In this document: piece after piece, positions 24,617 through 32,285 of the stretch
Numbering within the stretch: position 1 is the stretch's first letter
How the letters are laid out: every line of letters starts with the position of its first letter
Source: Bradyrhizobium sp. NP1
GTDB taxonomy: Bacteria; Pseudomonadota; Alphaproteobacteria; Rhizobiales; Xanthobacteraceae
Direction of reading: 5' to 3'
NCBI RefSeq assembly: GCF_030378205.1
Contig: NZ_CP127385.1
Span: 5,372,001 to 5,436,000 of the forward strand
DNA: 64,000 bases
Position numbers and translations under genes: made by a program
The notes under the pieces: generated by a model
The model's input: only the letters and a program-made list of their open reading frames with translations
What the model was told of the DNA's origin: nothing
Database searches by the model: none

Positions 24617-26080
24617 TCAGCGCCCGTCCCGCGCCTCGCCCTCTCCGGAATTCGCGGGCGCGCGCGCCGGCGGCCGCGGCGGTGCCGGTCGCGGCCGGGC
24701 GACCTGCGGCCGGCGCGGGCCACGCGTGCCGGCCTGCCGATTGGCCTCGGCCAGCCGCGCCTCGCGGATCCGCTCCTGCGCCCGCGTCCGTTCGCGGTGA
24801 CGGGCCAGAGCACCGGCGGTCGCGGCGCTGCCGCGGCCCCACAGATGGATGAAATAGCCGGCGACGCGCCCCGTCGCGCCGCCAGCCCAGACCAGCTCGA
24901 ATGGCGAGAACAGCCGCCAGCGGTCGTCGCCCCACAGGATGCTGCGGGCGATCAACTGGCCGGCCATCGCCGAGGTGTTCAGTCCCTGATGGCCGAAACC
25001 GCTTGCGACCCACAGGCCACGGCGCAGCTGGCCGATCTGCGGCATGCCGTGCACGGTCTGGCCGATGGCGCCGCCCCAGGTCTCCGCAATCTCCACGTCG
25101 CCGAGAGTGGGGAATATGCCGCGAATCCGCCGCCTGATGCGGCCGGCGAAATAATGCGGCGGCATCGGCCAGGTGGTCTCGGGGCTCGACCACATCAGCC
25201 GGTCGCCGTCCACGACGCGGAAATGATCGATGCCGTCGGTGTCGCCGACCGAGCCCTTGAACGCGATTGTCTCCTGAAGGCGCTCGCCGAGCGGCGCCGT
25301 CACCGCGGCGTAGCGCCAGACCGGCAGCAACGTATCCGACAGGCGGCGCAGCGTCGCACCGAGATGGACGTTGCCGGCGAGCACGATATGGGACGCGCGC
25401 AGCCGCGCCGACGGCGTGACGATGCGCTTGCGGATGCCGGAGGCGTCGATCGAGACCACCGGCGTGTCCTCGAAAATGCGGGCGCCAGCGCGCCGGGCGA
25501 GCCGGGCCAGGCCATGGACATAGTTGCGGCCGTCGATCTGGAACGCCTTCGGATAATAGATGCCGTGGAAATAGCGGCCGGACTTGAGCTGGTCGCGCAC
25601 GCGCTCGACCTGCCAACCCTCCACTTCGGTGTCAAAATCCTCGTTCAACACCTGAAGGCGGCTGATCAATTGATCGCCGGCATCGACATTGGAGACTTCC
25701 AGCACACCCTCGCTGAGCCCGATGCCCGGCATCACCTCCTCGGTGGCGTGGGCCCGGACGAAGTCCGCGCCCTCCTTCGACAACGCCCAGAGTTCGCGCG
25801 CGTCCTCGAAGCCGATGCGCTCGATCAGCGGCCCGAGCGGCAGGCTGAAGCCGGGCATGACCGTGCCGAGCTGATGGCCGGACGCGTTCCAGCCGACATG
25901 CCGGCCTTCGAGCACCGCGACGCTGGCGCCGAGCCGCGCGGCCTCCAGCGCGACAGTCAGCCCGGCGAGGCCCGCGCCGACGATGCAAATATCGACGTCC
26001 AGGTCGAAGGAAAGCCGCGAACGCTCATGCGGCACTGCAGCATCCGCATCCCCAGCCGCGCCGGTCGAGTCTTCGCTCAT
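24617..26080 (-). CDS. FAD-dependent amine/D-amino acid oxidase-type dehydrogenase
   Basis: The 487-residue protein belongs to the DAO (glycine/D-amino acid oxidase) family. The FAD site DICIVGAGLAGLTVALEAA is near residue 30 and the second FAD motif GHQLGTVMPGFS follows. LPQIGQLRRGLWVASGFGHQGLN-like C-terminal sequence (residues about 367-390) closes the flavin fold. Family members oxidise secondary amines, sarcosine or D-amino acids. The last ~55 residues are a Pro/Arg/Ala-rich tail that is probably disordered and unusual for the family. It is 108 bp upstream of msrB on the same strand and divergent from sixA. Confidence 0.85.
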   Translation of the reverse strand: MSEDSTGAAGDADAAVPHERSRLSFDLDVDICIVGAGLAGLTVALEAARLGASVAVLEGRHVGWNASGHQLGTVMPGFSLPLGPLIERIGFEDARELWALSKEGADFVRAHATEEVMPGIGLSEGVLEVSNVDAGDQLISRLQVLNEDFDTEVEGWQVERVRDQLKSGRYFHGIYYPKAFQIDGRNYVHGLARLARRAGARIFEDTPVVSIDASGIRKRIVTPSARLRASHIVLAGNVHLGATLRRLSDTLLPVWRYAAVTAPLGERLQETIAFKGSVGDTDGIDHFRVVDGDRLMWSSPETTWPMPPHYFAGRIRRRIRGIFPTLGDVEIAETWGGAIGQTVHGMPQIGQLRRGLWVASGFGHQGLNTSAMAGQLIARSILWGDDRWRLFSPFELVWAGGATGRVAGYFIHLWGRGSAATAGALARHRERTRAQERIREARLAEANRQAGTRGPRRPQVARPRPAPPRPPARAPANSGEGEARDGR

Positions 26081-26171
26081 CTCTTCCTCTTACGGGCCCC
26101 GTGCGCGCTTGTCACCTTGTCCTTCGTCGCCTTGTCCTTAAGCTAGAAGCTGTACATTAATCGGAACTGGC

Positions 26172-26242
26172 GGTCCGATTCTGACATTCGCTCCCCGCGC
26201 CTTGGGAGGCACGTTTGCGAATGTTGGAAGCAAAGGACCACC
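26172..26242. repeat. Palindromic intergenic element, type A
   Basis: Left arm GGTCCGATTCTGACATTCGC pairs with right arm GCGAATGTTGGAAGC...GGACC around a 25-base spacer. A close copy is at 39686-39757. It lies between the divergent genes at 26080 and 26356. Confidence 0.75.
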
Positions 26243-26260
26243 GGCAAATTATTGATGCGA

Positions 26261-26332
26261 GTGGAGGTTTCGATTTGACGTTGGTATGAGGAAAGCGTGG
26301 CAAATGCGTCGCGAACATCAAATCCGGTCCAC
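26261..26332. repeat. Palindromic intergenic element, type B
   Basis: Left arm GTGG...GATTTGACGTT pairs with right arm AACATCAAATC...GTCCAC. Related arms (GACGTTC/GAACGTC) occur at 39604-39667 and 45095-45163. It lies only 18 bp after the type A element. Confidence 0.65.
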
Positions 26333-26355
26333 CAGAAACCAATCGAGGCGACGTC

Positions 26356-26889
26356 ATGCGACGACTGATGCTGCTGCGTCACGCCAAGACCGAAAGCGAG
26401 GCGCCGTCCGGCCGTGACCGGGATCGCCGGCTCGACGAGCGGGGACTGCGCGACGCCGCCGAGATCGGCGGCTGGATCGGCCGCAATCCACCCTTTCCCG
26501 ATGCCATCATGGTTTCGCCAGCGGTGCGGGCGCACCAGACCTGGGACCTCGCCTGGGCCGCAATGAAAGGACTGGCGCCGAAGCCGCATGTCGAGCTTGT
26601 TCCGGACCTGTATGGCGCGGAACCGACCCAGCTGCTCGAGACGATCCGCATGGCCGCGGTCTCCGACCCGAAGCGGCTGATGCTGGTCGGCCACAATCCG
26701 GGCATGCACGAGCTGGCGATGATGCTCGCCGGCAGTGGCGATGCGGCCGGCCGCAAGGCGCTCGCCGACAACCTGCCGACGTCGGGGCTCGTCATCCTCG
26801 ATTTCGACACCGGCGACTGGGGCCACGTCGGCTTCCGCCGCGGCCGCCTGGTGCAATTCGTCAGCCCGAAGCTGTTGAGGCAGACTTAA
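26356..26889 (+). CDS. sixA: Histidine phosphatase, SixA-like
   Basis: The 177-residue protein is a phosphoglycerate-mutase-fold phosphatase. RRLMLLRHAKTESEAP at the N-terminus holds the RHAK/RHG-type catalytic His9, and LMLVGHNPGMHEL holds the second histidine. SixA removes phosphate from histidine-containing phosphotransfer proteins such as ArcB in E. coli; the substrate here is unknown. The reading frame ends 62 bp before a universal stress protein gene on the same strand. Confidence 0.88.
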   Translation: MRRLMLLRHAKTESEAPSGRDRDRRLDERGLRDAAEIGGWIGRNPPFPDAIMVSPAVRAHQTWDLAWAAMKGLAPKPHVELVPDLYGAEPTQLLETIRMAAVSDPKRLMLVGHNPGMHELAMMLAGSGDAAGRKALADNLPTSGLVILDFDTGDWGHVGFRRGRLVQFVSPKLLRQT

Positions 26890-26951
26890 GGCCCGCATCA
26901 CCGCCCGCCAAACCGTGCTAGCTTCATGCCGGAGAGGGAGGGCGCAACAAG

Positions 26952-27377
26952 ATGTTCAAATCAATTCTCGTGCCGATCGATCTGGCTGACACCGATCTGG
27001 CGAAACCCGCAATCGCAACCGCAGCCACACTCGCCAACACCTGGAACGGCTCGGTCCGTCTGCTCAACGTGCTGCCGATGACGCCGGTGATGCTCGCCGA
27101 ATATGTTCCGGCGGATTTCGACACCCAGCAGCGCGACACGTCGGAAGAAGCGCTTTCGATCGTGGCGCGGGAATCCGGCATCGAGGCTTCCAGGATATCG
27201 GGCGTGGTGCGCCAGGGCGGCATCTATCACGAGATCCTGGAAGAAGCCGCGTCGATGAAGGCCGACCTGATCGTGATGACCTCGCACCGGCCGGCGATGC
27301 GGACCTATTTCCTCGGCTCCAACGCCGGCCACGTCGTGCGCTATGCCAAATGCTCGGTGCTGGTGGTGCGGCACTAA
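26952..27377 (+). CDS. Universal stress protein (UspA family)
   Basis: The 141-residue protein shows the Usp fold: MFKSILVPIDLADTDLAK at the start and, at the end, LIVMTSHRPAMRTYFLGSNA followed by GHVVRYAKCSVLVV, which approximates the ATP-binding motif G-2x-G-9x-G(S/T). It is a soluble stress protein, ligand unknown. GGAGGGCGCAACAAG precedes the ATG. A ~122-bp repeat element begins at its stop codon. Confidence 0.92.
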   Translation: MFKSILVPIDLADTDLAKPAIATAATLANTWNGSVRLLNVLPMTPVMLAEYVPADFDTQQRDTSEEALSIVARESGIEASRISGVVRQGGIYHEILEEAASMKADLIVMTSHRPAMRTYFLGSNAGHVVRYAKCSVLVVRH

Positions 27378-27495
27378 GCACGACGAGATCAGGTTGAATC
27401 GTCATCGCGCTTTAGGTTCTTGATTGAGCATGATCTCCGCGCAAACGCGTTTCGCGTTTGTCGCGAGGGAAAACCGCTACACACTTTTCCGGATT
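27374..27495 (+). repeat. Bradyrhizobial-type intergenic repeat, left copy
   Basis: About 122 bp, nearly identical to the reverse complement of 29142-29264. It contains two internal palindromes: an outer one near AGCGCGA...TCATCGCGCT and GCAAACGCG-TTT-CGCGTTTG. It begins at the uspA stop codon. No coding potential was supported inside it. Confidence 0.85.
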
Positions 27496-27563
27496 ATGCT
27501 CTGGCCTTCAATTGTGCCGTCCAGGCTGATCTTGGAACCCGGACGAAACGCCTGATTCCGGGA

Positions 27564-27998
27564 TCAGCGTTTGCCCTTGGACTCGTTCAGGGTGACGGCG
27601 GCGCGAATGAGCGCCTTCAACGCCTTTTCATCGATCCTGGCGCCCTCCTGAAAATCGATGGCGCGCCTGGTGTTGCCTTCGAGGCTGGAGTTGAAGAGCC
27701 CTGAAGGGTCCTCCAGCGCGGCGCCCTTGGCGAACGTCATCTTCACGACGTTCTTGTAAGTCTCGCCGGTACAGATGATTCCGGCGTGCGACCACACTGG
27801 AACCCCCCTCCACTTCCACTCCTCGACGACGTCAGGGTCGGCTTCCCTGATCAAGGTGCGGAGCCGGCTGAGCATCTTGCCCCGCCAGTCGCCCAGCTCC
27901 TTGATTCTCGCGTCGATCAGGAGAGATGCAGACTCCCCTCCGGCCTCCTCCTTGGCGGTGCTCTTCGTCTTCTTCACGGTTGCCGTCGCTCTCTTCAT
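27564..27998 (-). CDS. DUF1801 family protein
   Basis: The 144-residue protein has a Lys/Thr-rich start and then the DUF1801 (YdhG-like) domain: IKELGDWRGKMLSRLRTLIR, DVVEEWKWRGVPVWSHAG, ICTGETYKNVVKMTFAKGA. The family function is unknown; the fold is similar to YdhG/YjbR and often sits beside AHSA1/ArsR pairs. It is the last gene of the arsR operon (after a 32-bp gap). Start 27998 has GAGAACGACC upstream; the frame extends upstream into the small membrane protein but without a ribosome site. Confidence 0.8.
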   Translation of the reverse strand: MKRATATVKKTKSTAKEEAGGESASLLIDARIKELGDWRGKMLSRLRTLIREADPDVVEEWKWRGVPVWSHAGIICTGETYKNVVKMTFAKGAALEDPSGLFNSSLEGNTRRAIDFQEGARIDEKALKALIRAAVTLNESKGKR

Positions 27999-28030
27999 GG
28001 TCGTTCTCGCTGGTGTGGTGGCCTTCGCTT

Positions 28031-28252
28031 CTAACCGGCGGCGTCTCGTACCCCGCGCCACTTCGCGGCATATGGCAACGCGAACAGGTACAGGCCGCTG
28101 AGCAGCAGCAGCACGAGCGGGAACAGCGCCAGCAGGCCGACCCAGACCGCTTGCACATTCTGCACGAGCGCCACCACGTTGACGATGACGGCCGCCGTGA
28201 AGGCAAGGGACAGCCAACGGTGAAGCTGTCGAATCCACATGTTCCAGTTCAA
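28031..28252 (-). CDS. Small membrane protein (two helices), TTG start
   Basis: The 73-residue protein has a short amphipathic start (NWNMWIRQLHRWLS) and two membrane segments (about LAFTAAVIVNVVAL and VGLLALFPLVLLLLSGLYLF). The start is read as TTG at 28252, because AGGAG lies 7 bases upstream; the in-frame ATG at 28240 lacks a site. Function unknown; similar short proteins with an HRWLS motif accompany SRPBCC/ArsR modules. It lies 41 bp after the SRPBCC gene and 32 bp before the DUF1801 gene, so it is part of one operon. Confidence 0.65.
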   Translation of the reverse strand: MNWNMWIRQLHRWLSLAFTAAVIVNVVALVQNVQAVWVGLLALFPLVLLLLSGLYLFALPYAAKWRGVRDAAG

Positions 28253-28293
28253 TCGAGATCTCCTTCCGATGATGCAGCGCGACGCGGCGGGCT

Positions 28294-28725
28294 TCAGTCC
28301 GCCCGCGCCATGACCTGCTCCAGCTTCGTGAAGAACTGCTGCCACCCCAGCCTGGCGCCGCCGTAGGCCTGCTTCTGATCCGGCCGGAAGCCCGCCTGCT
28401 CGACGCGCAGATGGGTGCCGCTGCGCGTTGGCGTGAGCGTGAAGGTCACCACGCTTTGCAGGTTGTAGGCCGCGTCGTCGTGGGCAAAATTCCAGGTGTA
28501 GGCCAGCGTACGCTGCGGCTCGATGGCGAGCACCTCGCAGTCCAGCACGCCGCCCCAGTCGCCGCGAAGATTGAAGCGGTGCCCCACGACGGGCGCGAAG
28601 TCATTCTTCATCAGCCACTCCTCCATCAGGTGCGGTTGCGTCAGCGCGCGCCAGATCTTCTCCGGCGGAAAAGGGATTTCCCGTTCGACAATCACGGAAA
28701 GCGTTTCGGCCGTGGCGTTGTTCAT
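28294..28725 (-). CDS. SRPBCC (AHSA1-like) domain protein
   Basis: The 143-residue protein has the AHSA1/START-like pattern VEREIPFPPEKIWRALTQPH, EEWLMKNDF and FTLTPTRSGTHLRVEQAGF. Such single-domain proteins bind hydrophobic ligands in a cavity; those paired with ArsR regulators are common, but their role is not established. It overlaps the ArsR stop by 4 bases (ATGA), so translation is coupled to the regulator. Confidence 0.88.
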   Translation of the reverse strand: MNNATAETLSVIVEREIPFPPEKIWRALTQPHLMEEWLMKNDFAPVVGHRFNLRGDWGGVLDCEVLAIEPQRTLAYTWNFAHDDAAYNLQSVVTFTLTPTRSGTHLRVEQAGFRPDQKQAYGGARLGWQQFFTKLEQVMARAD

Positions 28726-29045
28726 TGGTCCATCCTTTTCAGCAGATCTTCGAGGTCGTCGAACCGGCTTTCCCAGAACCCCGCCATCCGGCTTGTCCAG
28801 TCGATCAGCGGCGCCAGGGCGCCGAGCTGCGCGCTATAGTGCGTCTGGCGGCCTTCATGGCGGTCGCGCACCAGCCCGGCCTGCTTCAGGAGGCCGAGAT
28901 GCTTCGAAACGGCGGGCTGCGACACCCCGGCCCGGGCCGTCAGGGCCCCCACCGTCTGCTCTCCGTCGCGGCACAATCGCTCGAAGATCGCCCGCCGCGT
29001 TGGATCGGCGAGCGTTCTGAACAGCACATCGTGGGCATCAGGCAT
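28722..29045 (-). CDS. ArsR-family transcriptional regulator (SdpR-like)
   Basis: The 107-residue winged-helix protein begins MPDAHDVLFRTLADPTRRAI and has the recognition region TVGALTARAGVSQPAVSKHLG and LKQAGLVRDRHEGRQTHYS. Metal-binding cysteines of true ArsR are absent, so it probably senses something other than metals. The start at 29045 is chosen from the fold; an upstream in-frame start at 29087 would add 14 residues. A perfect 11-bp inverted repeat ends 3 bases before the ATG, leaving no room for a normal ribosome site; the message may be leaderless or the site may overlap the operator. Operon: arsR, SRPBCC, small membrane protein, DUF1801. Confidence 0.88.
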   Translation of the reverse strand: MPDAHDVLFRTLADPTRRAIFERLCRDGEQTVGALTARAGVSQPAVSKHLGLLKQAGLVRDRHEGRQTHYSAQLGALAPLIDWTSRMAGFWESRFDDLEDLLKRMDQ

Positions 29046-29047
29046 TG

Positions 29048-29075
29048 CGATCAATAACCGGCTAGTTATTGATCG
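29048..29075 (-). promoter_or_regulatory. Probable ArsR operator, 11-bp inverted repeat
   Basis: CGATCAATAAC, a 6-base spacer CGGCTA, and GTTATTGATCG: perfect symmetry. It sits immediately upstream of the arsR-type start codon, so binding would block both promoter and ribosome. Autoregulation is the expected mode. Confidence 0.7.
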
Positions 29076-29141
29076 ACGTATAACCAAATGGATATGGATT
29101 AGTCAAGCGCCGGCGGCGCGATCCGCCGCTCCGCCAGGCAT

Positions 29142-29264
29142 GATCCGGAAAAGTGTGCAGCGGTTTTCCCTCGCGACAAACGCGAAACGCGTTTGCGCGG
29201 AGATCATGCTCAATCAAGAATCTGGAGCGCGATGACGATTCAACCTGATCTCGTCGCGCTTTAG
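29142..29264 (-). repeat. Bradyrhizobial-type intergenic repeat, right copy (inverted)
   Basis: Reverse complement of 27374-27495 with few differences. It begins right at the stop codon (TAA 29261-29263) of the DUF1127 gene on the minus strand, mirroring the left copy, which begins at the uspA stop codon. Confidence 0.85.
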
Positions 29265-29485
29265 GGGCGCAGATGCCATTCGCCCTTCACGGCGGGCTCG
29301 ATCTGGCTGCGCATCAGGCCGATGTCGCGGAGCTCGCGGTCATCTAGGCGATGCAGGGCCCTGATTGCCTCCCGGCGCATCCAGTGCACGGCGAGGCGGC
29401 TGACGCATCGCGCAAACCATCCGGAGCGTTGGCGGGCCGAATGCCGGGCGGCAGACCGATCGCTGGGCATGAAAATCGTCGTCAT
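29261..29485 (-). CDS. DUF1127 family small protein
   Basis: The 74-residue protein ends with the YjiS-like pattern IRALHRLDDRELRDIGLMRS (residues 41-60), typical of alphaproteobacterial DUF1127 proteins; some of these bind RNA or tune phosphate and nitrogen responses. The start at 29485 has GGAGAAGCAGG before it; longer frames upstream are not supported. It is divergent from the MocR regulator (175-bp gap) and may be its target. Confidence 0.75.
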   Translation of the reverse strand: MTTIFMPSDRSAARHSARQRSGWFARCVSRLAVHWMRREAIRALHRLDDRELRDIGLMRSQIEPAVKGEWHLRP

Positions 29486-29619
29486 CCTGCTTCTCCGAAT
29501 GTCCCGCGGCAGACGGATGCCGTCGGCGCAACCGCCTTCCGGTTGCACGTGGTGAGCGAGGAAGGCCTGCGCATTGCTCGCGACATCAGCGGGGTTGTTT
29601 CGGAGTAGATGATCCGATA

Positions 29620-29657
29620 ATTGTCTCGGTTCAAGAGAAACATTGATCTCGGTGCAA
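29620..29657 (+). promoter_or_regulatory. MocR-type operator: tandem direct repeat
   Basis: ATTGTCTCGGTTCAA (29620-29634) and ATTGATCTCGGTGCAA (29642-29657) repeat with a 22-base period just before the mocR start codon at 29660. MocR/PdxR regulators are known to bind direct repeats, so this is a likely autoregulatory and divergent-promoter site. Confidence 0.55.
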
Positions 29658-29659
29658 TA

Positions 29660-31003
29660 ATGTCGCGCTACGAATATCTGAAGCTGGCCGACGCCGTGGC
29701 CGCCGAGATCGCCGGCGGCACGTTGAAGCCCGGCGATCGCCTGCCGCCGCAGCGAAGCTTCGCCTATGAGCGCAACATCGCCGTCTCCACGGCGAGCCGG
29801 GTCTATACCGAGCTGTTGCGCCGCGGACTCGTGGTCGGCGAAGTCGGCCGCGGCACCTTCGTTTCCGGTGAAGCGCGGCGCGGCGTGGCCGCGCCTTCGG
29901 AGCCGCGCGGGGTACGCATCGACCTCGAATTCAACTACCCGCTGCTGCCGGTGCAGGCGGCGATGATTGCACGGAGCCTGCAAGGCCTGCAGCGGCCGGA
30001 TGCGCTCGAGCTTGCCTTAAGGCCAGCCGCCAGCAACGGCACAGCGGCGGCGCGAACCGTGTCGGCGGCTTATCTCGCGCGCAAAGGCTGGTCGGTGGAC
30101 CCGGAGCAAATCGTCTTCACCGCCAACGGCCGGCAGAGCATGGCGGCGGCGCTGGCCGCGCTGGTGCCATCAGGAGGGCGATGCGGCGTCGAGCCCCTCA
30201 CCTATCCCTTCATCAAGGGGATTGCAGCCCGGCTCGGCGTGACGCTGGTGCCGCTTGCGATGGACGAGGACGGCGTGCGTCCCGATGCCGTTCAGAAGGC
30301 GCATCGCGAGGCACGGCTCTCCGCGCTCTATCTTCAGCCGATCCTGCACAATCCGCTCGGCATCACCATGCCGCCGGCACGCCGCGCCGAACTGCTGCGC
30401 GTCGTCGAGAAGCTCGACCTCACCATCATCGAGGACGCGGTCTACGGCTTTCTCGAGGACGAGGCGCCGCTCGCCGCGCAGGCGCCCGACCGGTGCGTCC
30501 TGATCGAGAGCCTGTCGAAGAAGGTCGCGCCCGGCCTCGCGCTCGGCTTCATCGTCTGTCCGCCGCGCCTGCGCGAAAGCATCATGGCCGCGATCCGCTC
30601 GGGCGGATGGACCACTTCCGGCTATGCGCTGGCGGCCGGGCAGCGGCTGATGGATGACGGCACGGCCGCCGAACTGTCGCGGCTCAAGCGCATCGACGCC
30701 GCGGAGCGCCAGCAGATGGCCGCGGAGCGCCTTGCCGGTTTCGAGATCAAGGCGAACCCGAAATCCTATCATCTGTGGCTGACCCTGCCGCCCTACTGGC
30801 GCTCGCAAACCTTCGTCGCCGCGGCGGCGCGGCGCGACATTGCGCTGACGCCTTCGACGACATTCGCGACAAGCCCGGGGCACGCGCCGAACGCCGTCCG
30901 CCTGGCGCTGGCCGCGCCGCGGCTCGAGCAGCTCGACAGCGGCCTGCGGACGCTGGCGGGACTGCTGAACGCAAAGGAGGAGGATTTCGACTCGACCGAA
31001 TAG
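29660..31003 (+). CDS. MocR-type regulator (GntR winged helix fused to aminotransferase domain)
   Basis: The 447-residue protein has an N-terminal GntR winged helix (about 1-70: LPPQRSFAYERNIAVSTASRV and YTELLRRGLVVGEVGRGTFV) fused to a fold type I aminotransferase domain. PLP residues are readable: Asn231 in HNPLG, Asp259 and Tyr262 in IIEDAVYGF, and the lysine Lys287 in SLSKKVAPG. MocR proteins use PLP or PLP-amino acid adducts as effectors and often control vitamin B6 or amine metabolism. ATG 29660 is used; the frame continues to 29621 but lacks a ribosome site. The extreme 3' end overlaps the left part of a degenerate palindromic element. Confidence 0.9.
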   Translation: MSRYEYLKLADAVAAEIAGGTLKPGDRLPPQRSFAYERNIAVSTASRVYTELLRRGLVVGEVGRGTFVSGEARRGVAAPSEPRGVRIDLEFNYPLLPVQAAMIARSLQGLQRPDALELALRPAASNGTAAARTVSAAYLARKGWSVDPEQIVFTANGRQSMAAALAALVPSGGRCGVEPLTYPFIKGIAARLGVTLVPLAMDEDGVRPDAVQKAHREARLSALYLQPILHNPLGITMPPARRAELLRVVEKLDLTIIEDAVYGFLEDEAPLAAQAPDRCVLIESLSKKVAPGLALGFIVCPPRLRESIMAAIRSGGWTTSGYALAAGQRLMDDGTAAELSRLKRIDAAERQQMAAERLAGFEIKANPKSYHLWLTLPPYWRSQTFVAAAARRDIALTPSTTFATSPGHAPNAVRLALAAPRLEQLDSGLRTLAGLLNAKEEDFDSTE

Positions 31004-31013
31004 AGTCTGGGCA

Positions 31014-31038
31014 GCGAACGTCAAATCCGCTCCATTAG
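31014..31038. repeat. Degenerate half of a palindromic intergenic element
   Basis: GCGAACGTCAAATCCGCTCC is the right arm seen at 45141-45160 (GAACGTCAAATCCACTCC). The matching left arm would be GGAGGATTTCGA at about 30977, inside the last codons of the MocR gene. Confidence 0.5.
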
Positions 31039-31616
31039 ACCGGCCAGTCCGCGATGAAGCCCTTGGCCTTGTAGGGCTCGATCTTGTCCCACTCGGCGAG
31101 CATGCGGCGGGAGAATTCGGGGTGCGTGTGCCAAAGCGCGCGTGGCACGTCGAAGCAGTCGACGGTGACCAGCATCTTGGTCACTTCGGGCCAGTGCCGC
31201 TGCAGCGTCATCGGATAGCGCCGTGCGGTCCAGCTGTTGCCGAGGCAGATGGCGCTGCGGATATTTTCAAGCCCGAGCGCCGCATCGATGACGGGCAGCG
31301 AGAAGATCACGTTCTCGCCGGTGTTGAGCGCGCGATGCTCCTCCAGGATGATCGCGTCCGGAATGCCGCACGCCACCATCGCCGCCTTGATGATCGCGCA
31401 TTCGGAAAGCTCCGACCCGGCCGTCACGCCGCCGCTGACGATCGCCCAGCGGAAAAACCCGTCGCGATAAAGCTCGAGCGCCGCTGCGACGCGCGCGGCA
31501 ACGTCCTCGCGCGTGCCGAATACGAACAGCAGATCGGCAGGCTTGAGCTCGGTCGCGACCAGGTGCTTCGCATTGATCTCGGCGATTTCCGCCGGGCTCG
31601 GCCTGCGATCGTTCAT
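31035..31616 (-). CDS. YdcF/SanA-like DUF218 protein
   Basis: The 193-residue protein has the DUF218 pattern LLFVFGTREDVAARVAAALE, WAIVSGGVTAGSELSECAII and HRALNTGENVIFSLPVI, an alpha/beta fold with a conserved acidic/glycine pocket. Related proteins such as YdcF bind S-adenosylmethionine; SanA affects envelope permeability. Here there is no transmembrane segment, so it is probably cytoplasmic. It is convergent with mocR. Confidence 0.8.
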   Translation of the reverse strand: MNDRRPSPAEIAEINAKHLVATELKPADLLFVFGTREDVAARVAAALELYRDGFFRWAIVSGGVTAGSELSECAIIKAAMVACGIPDAIILEEHRALNTGENVIFSLPVIDAALGLENIRSAICLGNSWTARRYPMTLQRHWPEVTKMLVTVDCFDVPRALWHTHPEFSRRMLAEWDKIEPYKAKGFIADWPV

Positions 31617-31681
31617 GGGCGCAGCACCATGCCCTGCGGCCGTCGCACCGCGAACTCACGTTTGATTGCCAAACAAGACAG

Positions 31682-32275
31682 CTATGGCAGCAGCGCGTCG
31701 GGCAGATGGTCGAATCCGTACGTCAGCGGCCGGTTGCGCCGGATGAAGCCGCCGACCTGCCAGCTGAACAGCGCCGCGAAGCCAACGAGGAACAGCGCGC
31801 CGGTCCATTCGCCGGTCGTGAGCGCGCGGACCAGCAGGCCCGCCATCGCGAGCGCCAGCAGCACGACCACGATCAGCGCCGCGGCATAGATTCTGGCGTT
31901 GAGCCCGCCGGTCAGCACCGCCCTGCTCCCGGCGGCCGCCATCCGCGCGTGCAGGCCGACGATGAAGACGCGATAATCCTTGTCCTGCGGCGCCATCAGC
32001 GCCGCGGTCTGCCAGGTGGTCGAGAGGATGGCGAGGCGGCCGCCGTCTTCATGGCGGATGTCGGCGCGAAAGCGGCGCGACTGCATCGACACCGGCCGAT
32101 AGGACAGCCGGATCGCGGCGATTTGCGCATAGGGCCAGGTTCCGGAACGGCCGGCGATATGCCAGGACAATCCGCCGTCGGTCAGCTCGAATTGATGCGC
32201 CGATCCGATCAGCGAGGCCTTGTAGGCGTAGCGGATGGTCGGTGCGGCGGCGTGATCCGGAAGGGCGTCAGTCAT
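31682..32275 (-). CDS. Hypothetical membrane protein, PH-like soluble part plus two helices
   Basis: The 197-residue product is not recognised. Residues about 1-120 look like a beta-rich soluble domain (ASLIGSAHQFELTDGGLSWH, WPYAQIAAIRLSYRP), resembling bacterial PH-type domains. Two membrane helices follow (AAALIVVVLLALAMAGLLV and GALFLVGFAALFSWQVGGFI), and the C-terminus is short and basic/polar. It is followed by a DUF1772-like gene upstream on the same strand (10-bp gap between them), so the two probably form an operon. Confidence 0.7.
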   Translation of the reverse strand: MTDALPDHAAAPTIRYAYKASLIGSAHQFELTDGGLSWHIAGRSGTWPYAQIAAIRLSYRPVSMQSRRFRADIRHEDGGRLAILSTTWQTAALMAPQDKDYRVFIVGLHARMAAAGSRAVLTGGLNARIYAAALIVVVLLALAMAGLLVRALTTGEWTGALFLVGFAALFSWQVGGFIRRNRPLTYGFDHLPDALLP

Positions 32276-32285
32276 GAATCGCAGT

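Noticed and set aside
26172..26332. CRISPR-like array from the tandem palindromic elements
   Set aside because: Only two units, different in sequence, with no constant spacing, and no cas genes in the window.
27420..27704. Short open frame inside and after the left ~122-bp repeat
   Set aside because: It reads through repeat DNA, has no ribosome site and no recognisable protein.
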